This document shows positions 17,095 to 26,500 of a stretch of DNA of 64,000 nucleotides, piece after piece. Numbering within the stretch: position 1 is the stretch's first letter; every line of letters begins with the position of its first letter. Position numbers and translations under genes: made by a program. Under the pieces are notes generated by a model. That model searched no databases. It was not told where the DNA came from and saw nothing but the letters and a program-made list of their open reading frames with translations. The DNA lies in contig NZ_CP108549.1 of the NCBI RefSeq assembly GCF_036010325.1, positions 5,456,001 through 5,520,000 of the forward strand. The letters are read 5' to 3'. Source of the DNA: Streptomyces sp. NBC_01210 (GTDB lineage Bacteria > Actinomycetota > Actinomycetes > Streptomycetales > Streptomycetaceae).

Positions 17095-18444
17095 GTGTCC
17101 GCGAACACCGTGTCCACCACGGCCGGAAAGCCCTCGGGCTCCGGTTTCCGTATACCCAAGGTCCCCTTCTGGGCCCAGATCGCCGCCGGTCTGGCGCTCG
17201 GCGTCCTGCTGGGCTGGCTCGCCCGCAGTCAGGACATCGGCTGGCTGAAGGACACGCTCGACCAGGTCGGCTCGATCTTCGTCCAGCTGCTGAAGCTGGC
17301 CGTCGCGCCGCTCGTCTTCTTCGCGATCCTGGTGTCGATCACCAACCTCCGTAAGGTCAACAACGCCGCCAGGCTGGCCACCCGCACGCTTCTCTGGTTC
17401 ATGATCACGTCGCTGATCGCGGTCGCCATCGGCCTCGCGATCGGCCTGCTCACCAACCCGGGCGCGGGCACCGGGCTTACGCCGAAGGACGGCAAGGCCC
17501 CCGAGCACCACGGGACCTGGATCGACTTCCTCACCGGAATCATCCCGACGGACATCGTCACGCCGTTCGCCACGCTCGAGGTTCTCCAGATCGTCTTCCT
17601 GGCCGTCGTCGCCGGTATCGCCGCGCTGGCGCTCGGCGAGAAGGCCAAGCCGATCCTCACGCTCAGCGAGGCCGTGCTCGAGCTGCTGCAGAAGGCGCTG
17701 TGGTGGGTCATCCGACTGGCGCCCATCGGTACCATCGGCCTCATCGGCTTCGCCATCGCCGACTACGGCTGGAACCTGATCAGCAAGTACGCGACGTTCA
17801 CCGCGGACGTCTACATCGGCTGCGCGCTGGTGCTGTTCGGCGTCTACCCGCTGCTGCTGGCGACCGTCGCCAAGGTCAACCCGGTCCAGTTCTTCAAGGG
17901 CGCCTGGCCGGCCATCCAGCTGGCCTTCGTCTCCCGCTCCTCGGTCGGTACGATGCCGGTCACCCAGAAGGTCACCGAACGTCTCGGCGTACCGAAGGAG
18001 TACACCTCGTTCGCCGTTCCGTTCGGCGCGACGACCAAGATGGACGGCTGCGCCGCGATCTATCCGGCGCTCGCAGCGATCTTCATCGCGCAGATCTTCG
18101 ATGTGCAGCTCGGCGTCCAGGACTACCTGCTGATCGCCTTCGTCTCGGTCGTCGGCTCGGCGGCCACCGCCGGACTGACCGGCGCGACGGTCATGCTGAC
18201 GCTGACCCTCTCCACGCTGGGTCTGCCGCTGGAGGGTGTGGGTCTGCTGATGGCGATCGACCCGATTCTGGACATGATGAGGACTGCCACGAACGTCGCA
18301 GGCCAAGCGCTGGTTCCGGTCATCGTCGCGGCCCGCGAGAAGATCCTCGACCACGACGCGTACAACTCGGCGACGTCCTCGCCGATCGACGAGTACGACG
18401 TCCGCGAGGCCGAGCAGAAGGTGGCCGTGCCGGTCGCCGCGTAG
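17095..18444 (+). CDS. dicarboxylate/amino acid:cation symporter (SLC1/DAACS family)
   Basis: A 449-aa secondary transporter with about eight transmembrane helices and two re-entrant hairpins. The HP1 serine-rich motif is SRSSVGTMPVT, and the family NMDG motif appears as KMDGCAAIYPAL. DAACS members carry glutamate, aspartate, C4-dicarboxylates or L-cystine (TcyP type). The Cys-rich leader ORF upstream favours cystine/cysteine as substrate, but this is inference. Start GTG 17095 chosen for GGAG 10 nt upstream; an ATG at 17059 is in frame. Last gene before a strong terminator. Confidence 0.9.
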   Translation: MSANTVSTTAGKPSGSGFRIPKVPFWAQIAAGLALGVLLGWLARSQDIGWLKDTLDQVGSIFVQLLKLAVAPLVFFAILVSITNLRKVNNAARLATRTLLWFMITSLIAVAIGLAIGLLTNPGAGTGLTPKDGKAPEHHGTWIDFLTGIIPTDIVTPFATLEVLQIVFLAVVAGIAALALGEKAKPILTLSEAVLELLQKALWWVIRLAPIGTIGLIGFAIADYGWNLISKYATFTADVYIGCALVLFGVYPLLLATVAKVNPVQFFKGAWPAIQLAFVSRSSVGTMPVTQKVTERLGVPKEYTSFAVPFGATTKMDGCAAIYPALAAIFIAQIFDVQLGVQDYLLIAFVSVVGSAATAGLTGATVMLTLTLSTLGLPLEGVGLLMAIDPILDMMRTATNVAGQALVPVIVAAREKILDHDAYNSATSSPIDEYDVREAEQKVAVPVAA

Positions 18445-18465
18445 GTCACAACGGTCTGAGACATC

Positions 18466-18499
18466 TGTGCCCGCACCCGGACCTCCGGGTGCGGGCACA
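18466..18499. terminator. bidirectional hairpin terminator
   Basis: A 16-bp perfect inverted repeat (TGTGCCCGCACCCGGA and its complement) with a 2-base centre, between the convergent symporter and glycosyltransferase genes. The symmetry suits termination from both sides. Confidence 0.85.
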
Positions 18500-18554
18500 A
18501 CCGCTGTCGCGGGGCCGCCGTTCCGCAACGCGGGCTTTCGGCCGTTCTGGCCTT

Positions 18555-19685
18555 TCAGTCTTCCTTCGGGCCCGCCCGCAGTGCCTTTGGCATGTGAACC
18601 GCGGGGGTCGGTTCAGGGATCGTGGCCACCCGCTTCGCGGCGAATTTACGGTTGGCGACCGTCTGCTTGCGATAGGCGTCGGGAAGGTCGGGCATCGCCA
18701 GTAGGCGGTCGCACGCCTGGAGCGACCCGGCGTAGTCGCCCACCCAGTAGGCAGTGATCGAGAACTCGAACAGTAGTCCCCAGCGGTACACCCACGGCTG
18801 GATGAACAGCAGGTCGTCCGGCGGCTCCTGGCCCAGCCCGGCACGGACGATCGCGTGCGCGGCATGATGGCGGCCCAGTTTGCGCAGCCGCGCGGAGAGT
18901 TCGTAAGACGCTTCGAGCCGCTGTGGACGCGATTCCCAGGCGCGGGAGAAGGCGTCCATCGCTCCCGGCCAGTCGTCGGAACCGTCCTTGAGAATTCCGA
19001 CCTGCAACAGCGAGTAGTACACCTCTTCGACCCAGCCCCCCATCGCGGCGCGGCGCTCGTACAGGGTGATCGCCTCGTCGGTGTTGCCCATGTCGCGCAT
19101 GGTCTGTGCCAGGTAGAAAACCGTGCGGGTATTGGCGGGGTCGCGCTCCATCTCGGCGCTCAGCAGGCGCGCGTCGCGCTCGAACTTGTCGTGCCGTGAA
19201 CCTCCGTCGTGGAAGTCCTCGATGACGAGCGCGTCGAGATTCTCCTGGTCGTGCCGCTGGTCGGCGGTGAGGTACTCGTGGGTGACGCCTTCGTACCGCC
19301 AGGCGATGTCGCCGCGGACCAGGCGCCTGATGCGGTACTCGGTCGCGCCTTCGTGACGCAGCATGTAGGCGTCGGCGGTCAGCCGGGGCAGCGGGCCGTC
19401 CCGGCGGATCACGAGGTCGGCGTCGAGGAGGAGCAAATAGTCGGCCTTGCGGTGGGCGTGCCTGATGTTCAGGGTCCGGTTGTGGCCGAAGTTGACCCAG
19501 GGCTCCTCGTGCAACTCGCCCGGGATGCCGTGCATCGCCGTACGGATCAACTCCTGGGTTCCGTCGGTCGAACCGGTGTCGGAGATCACCCAGGTGTCCA
19601 CCAGGTCACGCACTGAGGCGAGGCATCGTTCGATGACTTTCGACTCGTTCTTGACGATCATGCACAGGCACACGGACGGCTTCAC
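18555..19685 (-). CDS. GT2 glycosyltransferase with TPR-like C-terminal region
   Basis: A 376-aa soluble protein. The N-terminal half is a GT-A domain: VCLCMIVKNESKVIERCL, the VISDTGSTDGT nucleotide-sugar loop and the metal-binding DAD in LLLLDADLVI. The C-terminal half (about 190-350) is helical and TPR-like (TRTVFYLAQTMRDMGNTDEA, YSLLQVGILKDG). This two-part layout occurs in enzymes that glycosylate proteins. GTG start at 19685. It is divergent from the collagen-like gene, whose Thr-rich repeats are a plausible acceptor; that link is inference. Confidence 0.85.
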   Translation of the reverse strand: MKPSVCLCMIVKNESKVIERCLASVRDLVDTWVISDTGSTDGTQELIRTAMHGIPGELHEEPWVNFGHNRTLNIRHAHRKADYLLLLDADLVIRRDGPLPRLTADAYMLRHEGATEYRIRRLVRGDIAWRYEGVTHEYLTADQRHDQENLDALVIEDFHDGGSRHDKFERDARLLSAEMERDPANTRTVFYLAQTMRDMGNTDEAITLYERRAAMGGWVEEVYYSLLQVGILKDGSDDWPGAMDAFSRAWESRPQRLEASYELSARLRKLGRHHAAHAIVRAGLGQEPPDDLLFIQPWVYRWGLLFEFSITAYWVGDYAGSLQACDRLLAMPDLPDAYRKQTVANRKFAAKRVATIPEPTPAVHMPKALRAGPKED

Positions 19686-19831
19686 TGCATCACCACTTCC
19701 GGCGGGTCGGTCCGGCGGCGACCCTATGCAGCGGACTCAGTGGCGCGGAGACGGCACGCCGACGGCCCGTGCCGGTTCGCTGCCGCGTACGCACCCATTG
19801 GTGTGTCGCTCATAGGCCATTGCGTTGATAA

Positions 19832-21175
<1,344 letters not shown>

Positions 21176-21193
21176 CCCCGTCGGCATCATGAC

Positions 21194-21232
21194 GACGCGT
21201 GCTGTGCCCGTTCTCGGGTACAGCACGCGTCT
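21194..21232 (+). terminator. hairpin terminator after the collagen-like gene
   Basis: GACGCGTGCTGT pairs with ACAGCACGCGTC around a smaller CCCG/CGGG stem, followed by TTCTTGTG. It lies 19 bp past the stop codon. Confidence 0.85.
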
Positions 21233-21379
21233 TCTTGTGCGGCTCCAACTGAACCTACGCCCAGGGCAAGCGCTCACAGCGTTGCTCTCGGCCTTGCTCA
21301 CCGCTCCGCGTCACCGCCGCTGTGAAGGGGCCGTAGGCTTACCGCGGAGTTGGGGTGTGGGGCGGGGAGGATGTCTGAC

Positions 21380-22027
21380 ATGGGTGCTGTGAACGGCATG
21401 AAAAGCAAACGCATGCCGCGCGCCGTGCGCGAGCGGCAGATGATGGACGCGGCCGTGCGGACCTTCGGGCAGCGCGGCTACCGGGCAGCCTCGATGGATG
21501 AGATCGCGGAGCTGGCCGGGGTCTCCAAGCCGCTGGTCTATCTGTACTTGAACTCCAAGGAAGAGCTCTTCACGGCGTGCATCCGGCGCGAGGCGGAGGC
21601 CCTGATCGTCGCCGTGCGAGCGGGAGCCGAGCCGGGCCTCGCGGCGGACCGTCAGCTGTGGTCGGGGCTCGCGGCGTTCTTCACGCACACCGCCGAGAAC
21701 CCGGACGGCTGGGCCATCCTGCACCGGCAGGCGCGTACGCACGGAGAGCCGTTCGCCGCTGAAGTGGCGGCCATGCGGGACGAGATAGTGATCTTTGTGA
21801 CCGGGCTGATCGGGGCCGCGGCACGCGAGAGGCAACACAACCCGGAGTTGGCCGGCCGGGATGTCGGGGGGCTGGCGCAGGCGCTGGTGGGCGCGGCGGA
21901 GTCGCTCGCAGGGTGGGCGAACGAGACCGAGGGCGTCTCGGCGAAGGAAGCGGCGGGGACGCTGATGAACTTCGCCTGGATGGGGCTCGGGGACCTTATG
22001 AAGGGTCAGCGCTGGTCTCCCCGGTGA
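21380..22027 (+). CDS. TetR family transcriptional regulator
   Basis: A 215-aa regulator with the N-terminal TetR DNA-binding domain: RERQMMDAAVRTFGQRGY and the helix-turn-helix AELAGVSKPLVYLYLNSKEELF. The C-terminal ligand-binding part is all helical. Start ATG 21380 has GGGGAGG 9 nt upstream; ATG 21371 would abut the site. It is convergent with the MaoC gene and overlaps its 3' end by 32 bp. It may control the lipid genes next door through the palindromes at 22960-22994, but this is only positional. Confidence 0.88.
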   Translation: MGAVNGMKSKRMPRAVRERQMMDAAVRTFGQRGYRAASMDEIAELAGVSKPLVYLYLNSKEELFTACIRREAEALIVAVRAGAEPGLAADRQLWSGLAAFFTHTAENPDGWAILHRQARTHGEPFAAEVAAMRDEIVIFVTGLIGAAARERQHNPELAGRDVGGLAQALVGAAESLAGWANETEGVSAKEAAGTLMNFAWMGLGDLMKGQRWSPR

Positions 22028-22814
22028 GGTGGACACGGTCGCCGCTGCGGAGTTGGAACGCCGAGCCGTCGGCCGTGTATGTCACGGTCGTGGGGAGCGG
22101 TACGGGTGCCTTGAACTCCGCGCGTACGTACGTCACTTGATCCGGATCGGCCTCGGCGAGGCAGCGGGCGAAGGTCCACATGCCGTGCGCGATCGCGCGG
22201 GGAAAGCCGAAGAGCTTCGCCGTCAGCGGATGAAGATGGATGGGGTTGCGGTCGCCGGACACCGCGCCGTAGCGGCGTCCCAGGCCGGCGGGCAGCCGCC
22301 ACTCGGCGACCGGGGGCAGGGCCGGTACGGGGGTGGCCTCGCGAGGAGCGTCGGGACCGTCGTACGTGGTGCCGTGCCGGGCGAGATAGCCGCTGCGTGA
22401 CTCCCGCACCAGTTCGCCGTCCAGCCGCGCCTCCGTCACCACGGTGACTTCGGTGCCGCGCCGGTGTGGCGTCAACTCCTCGGCGTACAGGATCAGTTCG
22501 TGGCTTTCCTTGGCATGTGTCGCTCGGTGCCGGGTGATTTCGATGCGTGTGTGGACCAGGCCGAGGAGAGGCAGCGGGAAGCGCCGGTCCGCCATCAGCC
22601 GCAGCGCGAGCGGGAATCCGACTATGCGCGGATAGGGGAGGGGCAGCGGGTCCGTCTGCCGGAAACCGCAGATCTCTGCGTAGGCGACGAGGCGGGCCGG
22701 ACTGATCCGTACACCCCGCTCCGCCAGCCGGGTCGCGGGCAGCCGGGCCTCCGCCTGGACCTTCCGCTTCAATGGCGAGGTCAGTGCCCCGCAGGCCAGG
22801 GTCAGCGCCGGCAA
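21996..22814 (-). CDS. MaoC-family dehydratase
   Basis: A 272-aa double-hotdog protein. The hydratase-2 motif is intact near residues 183-214: YGAVSGDRNPIHLHPLTAKL, with the Asp and His catalytic pair, followed by FPRAIAHGMW. Such enzymes hydrate trans-2-enoyl-CoA/ACP or dehydrate the 3-hydroxy form. Start is a TTG at 22814 with GGAAGG 4 nt upstream; an in-frame TAG lies 11 codons further up. In this family's usual context a FabG-like reductase precedes it; here only a remnant of such a gene does. Confidence 0.8.
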   Translation of the reverse strand: MPALTLACGALTSPLKRKVQAEARLPATRLAERGVRISPARLVAYAEICGFRQTDPLPLPYPRIVGFPLALRLMADRRFPLPLLGLVHTRIEITRHRATHAKESHELILYAEELTPHRRGTEVTVVTEARLDGELVRESRSGYLARHGTTYDGPDAPREATPVPALPPVAEWRLPAGLGRRYGAVSGDRNPIHLHPLTAKLFGFPRAIAHGMWTFARCLAEADPDQVTYVRAEFKAPVPLPTTVTYTADGSAFQLRSGDRVHLTGETSADPS

Positions 22815-22844
22815 CGGCCCTTCCAGGGACGGGTGTTCCGGGCT

Positions 22845-22931
22845 CTAGTGGTGCAGAGGTGCCGACCCCGGTCGCCGGTCCGGGAAACGGCCGGATGCTG
22901 TGCGAGAGAAGTGTGGATGGCGGTCGGCCAT
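22845..22931 (-). pseudogene. N-terminal remnant of a FabG-like 3-oxoacyl reductase
   Basis: A 28-codon ORF with a good ribosome site (GGGAG, 8 nt) that reads MADRHPHFSRTASGRF and stops at TAG just before the MaoC gene, in the same frame. Its first 20 residues resemble the N-terminus of long actinobacterial 3-oxoacyl-ACP reductases (MADR-x-x-x-F-x-x-TA-x-GRF), but the Rossmann domain is absent. It looks like an internal deletion that left the promoter and start. The resemblance is from memory. Confidence 0.5.
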
Positions 22932-22959
22932 GGTCCAGGCTCCCTGTGCGGTCGTGGAT

Positions 22960-22994
22960 TTACTCCGAAGTAAGGTTACTCGGGAGTCAGTAAC
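22960..22994. promoter_or_regulatory. paired palindromic operator
   Basis: TTACT-CCGA-AGTAA (22960-22973) is followed at once by GTTACT...AGTAAC (22975-22994). Both share the TTACT core. They lie 29 bp upstream of the reductase remnant start, where a promoter is expected. The symmetry is typical of TetR-type operators of lipid genes; the 215-aa TetR protein nearby is the obvious candidate. Confidence 0.5.
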
Positions 22995-23224
22995 TGGTCG
23001 AGATGGTGCACGAGGTCGGCGAGTTCGGGGCGGAGCGGCGCCGTCCTGAAGCACGGCCGGGATGTGAACCTCGCCCGGGAGGCGACCGGGAATCAAGCTG
23101 CGCGGCGCGCCGCAACGGGCGGTCGACGCGGCCGACCGCCCGCTGTCACGAGCTCAAGAGGGCAGCGCTCGCACGGGACTTCGCGGCGGAGATCGAGGCG
23201 ATGCACGCGAGGTCGGCCCGGTGA
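22976..23224. pseudogene. fragments of degraded genes
   Basis: Two short stretches have strongly coding composition but no start. On the minus strand, about 23050 down to the TAA at 22976 reads LRPELADLVHHLDQLLTPE. On the plus strand, about 23150 to the TGA at 23222 reads ELKRAALARDFAAEIEAMHA and ends RSAR. Each looks like a protein C-terminus cut off from its gene. The families are not recognised. Confidence 0.3.
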
Positions 23225-23517
23225 CCTTCTGAGAAGGCCCGGTTGCCCAGAGTGCGGACGAACGGGGCGGCCGACGAGTGCGGTTCGCCACAATCGGGCC
23301 TCCGGGGCCGGGTCGTACGGTGGTAGTGAGGACGGCTCCGGTGACGGTCCTGAGCAGGATCGATGCGATTCGACCAGGAGCCGCGCGGGCTGATGCGGTC
23401 CGGTGGGCTGTGCCGCGTACAACAGGCGAGTTGGGTCAACGCTGGATAAACTCCTCGTTTGCCGTGCGCGGGATGGGGATTCGGCGCGCACTCCACACGA
23501 CCGACGGAGAGTGAGAG
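23225..23517. other. intergenic region with no convincing gene
   Basis: No frame has coding-like third-position bias over a useful length. The stretch upstream of the synthetase presumably holds its promoter, but no clear hexamer pair was found. Confidence 0.4.
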
Positions 23518-23598
23518 ATGCGTACGAGCCAGCCTGGCATCCACCGGAGCCAACCCGCATGGAGCGACCTGTCGGCCGACGATCGGTGCGCTGTATGA
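23518..23598 (+). CDS. possible 26-codon upstream ORF coupled to the synthetase
   Basis: ATG at 23518 with GGAGAG about 6 nt upstream. The ORF reads MRTSQPGIHRSQPAWSDLSA and ends CAV-stop at 23598, overlapping the synthetase ATG at 23595 by four bases (ATGA). It may serve translational coupling. Codon composition is only fair, so it could be chance. Confidence 0.3.
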   Translation: MRTSQPGIHRSQPAWSDLSADDRCAV

Positions 23599-26500
23599 CT
23601 ATGGCCCCGGAGTCCCCGGCACTACTCGATCCGCTGCTCGACGAGGCACCGGCGCCCGCGCTCTTCACCGCGGGAGGTGCCGCCTCCGAGCGCACTCTGC
23701 TCGACATCCTCGACGAGACCGCACGCCGTCACCCGGACGCACCAGCCGTCGACGACGGTGACGCGCCGCTCACGTACCGCGCGCTGCTCGACGAGGTCGA
23801 GTCGCTGCGACTGCGCCTCGCCGCCGCCGGGATAGGCATCGGCGACCGGGTCGGCGTACGCGTGCCCTCAGGAACCGCCGACCTGTATGTCTCGATCCTC
23901 GCGGTGCTGGCGGCGGGCGCCGCGTATGTACCGGTCGACGCCGAGGACCCCGACGAGCGCGCAGAGCTGGTCTTCACCGAGGCGGCGGTGAGCGCCGTGA
24001 TAGGCGCGGGCCGGGCCATCGAACCGTTCGGCACCGCGGCGGGTGCGGCGGGTGCCGGCCCGGGGCCGGAGGGTGCCCCCGGTGGTGCCGCCGCCAGTCG
24101 GCCGGGCCCGGAAGGCGCCCCGCGCGCTGCCGCCGCCAGTCGGCCGGGCCCGGACGACGACGCGTGGATCATCTTCACCTCGGGCTCCACCGGCAAGCCC
24201 AAGGGCGTCGCCGTCAGCCACCGCAGTGCTGCCGCCTTCGTCGACGCCGAGGCCCGGATCTTCCTGGCGAAAGAGCCTCTCGGCCCGGACGACCGGGTCC
24301 TCGCCGGGCTCTCCGTCGCCTTCGACGCCTCCTGCGAGGAGATGTGGCTCGCCTGGCGGCACGGCGCCTGCCTCGTCCCCGCACCCCGCTCCCTCGTACG
24401 CACCGGCCTTGACCTTGGCCCCTGGCTGGTCGAGCAGCGCATCACTGTCGTGTCGACGGTCCCCACGCTCGCGGCCCTCTGGCCCGCCGAGGCGCTGGAC
24501 GACGTACGACTGCTGATCTTCGGCGGTGAGGCCTGCCCGCCCGAGCTTGCCGAGCGGATGGCCGTCACGGGCCGCGAGGTCTGGAATACGTACGGCCCGA
24601 CCGAGGCCACGGTCGTCGCCTGCGCGGCACCGCTGACCGGCGAAGGGCCGGTACGGATCGGGCTGCCGCTGGACGGTTGGGCGCTCGCCGTCGTGGACGG
24701 CGCCGGCGACCTCGTCCCCATGGGCGAGACCGGCGAGCTCGTCATCGGCGGCGTCGGCCTCGCCCGCTACCTGGATGCCGGCAAGGACGCCGAGAAGTAC
24801 GCGCCACTGCCCGCGCTCGGCTGGGCGCGCGCCTACCGCAGCGGCGACCTGGTCCGGGCGGAGGAGGACGGCCTGCTCTTCGTCGGCCGGGCGGACGAGC
24901 AGATCAAGCTCGGCGGCCGCCGTATCGAACTCGGCGAGATCGACGCGGCGCTGCAGGCGCTGCCGGGCGTCGCGGGAGCCGCGGCTGCGGTACGTACGAC
25001 GGCGGGCGGGCATCAGCTGCTGGTCGGCTATGTGGTGCCGAGCGAGCCGGCCGCCGGTCGGCCGGCCGCCGGCGACCTGGCGATCGCGGACACCGCGGAC
25101 GGCGCGGGCTGTGCGGCCCCTGGCCTCGTCGACGGCCCGGCCTCCGCCCCGGTGGCCGACGCCGACGTGCCCGGCGCCCCCGGCATCGGTGCCGTTGCAG
25201 ACCGCGCCGACAGCGCACACGCCTCCAACGACGGGGGCGTCGGCGCTGCGCCCAGCCCGTCCGGCCTTGTGTCCGCGGCGGGCAGGGACGCCGATGCCGG
25301 CGTCGGCGTGTCGGATGGCGTGGGTTTTGCGGTTCGTAGTTTTGTCGGCGAAGGGGCCGTCGGCTCGTCGGTGCACCCTGGTGCCCGCGGCCTTGTGTCC
25401 GCGGCGGGCAGGGACGCCGATGCCGGCGCCCGCGTGCCGGATGGTGTGGGTTTTGCGGCTCGTGGTTTTGTCGGCGAGGCGGCCGCCGGCTCGCCGGTGC
25501 ACTCTGGTGCCCGCGGCCTTGTGTCCGCGGCGGGCAGGGACGCCGATGCCGGCGCCCGCGTGCCGGATGGTGTGGGGCCTGTGGCTCGTAGTTTTGTCGG
25601 CGAAGTGGCCGCCGGCCCGTCGGTGGACTCTGGTGCCCCCGGCCCTGTGTCCGCGGCGGGCACCGACGCCGATGCCGGCGCGGCCTCCGGCGCCGCAGGC
25701 GGCACCCGCCCCGCCGACGCACCCGACGTCGTCGCCGGCGCGCTGCCCCTCGACGCGGATTCCTTCGACCAGGCCGACGCCCTCGCGCGCCTGCGCAAGG
25801 AGCTGCCCGCCGCTCTCGTGCCGCTGCTCGCCGTCGTGGACACCCTCCCGACCCGTACCTCGGGCAAGGTGGACCGGGCCGCGCTGCCGTGGCCGCTGCC
25901 CGCGCTGGACATTCCGGCCACCGGTCAGGCCGAGCTCACGGCCACCGAGGCCTGGCTGGCCGAGCAGTGGACCGATCTTCTCGGGGCGCCGGTGAACAGC
26001 CCCGACGCGGACTTCTTCGCGAGCGGCGGCGGCAGTCTGGCCGCCGCGCAACTGGTGTCCCGGATCCGGGAGCGGTACGCCGCCGGATCGGTCGGCGACA
26101 TCTACCAGAACCCGACGCTCGGCGCGCTCGCCCGGACGCTGGAGGCGCCCTCCGCGGGCGCCGCGCCAGAGCGGGACGTGCGGCCGGTGCCGCGCCTGAC
26201 CGGTGTCGCGCAGGTGCTGCTGATGCTGCCGCTGCTCGGCGTCGCCGGGCTGCGCTGGGGCGTGGTCGCGGCCGCGGTCAGCAATGTCATCGGGCTGCCG
26301 TGGGCGCCGACGGTGTCCTGGTGGTGGGTGGCGCTCGGCTGGCTGCTGCTCGTCAGCCCGCCAGGACGGATCGTGATCGCGGCGGGCAGCGCGCGGCTGC
26401 TGCTGCGCGGGCTGCGCCCCGGCACGTATCGGAGAGGCGGCAGCGCGCACCTGCGGCTGTGGACGGCGGAACGTCTCGCCGAGCTGAGCGGCGCGACCAG

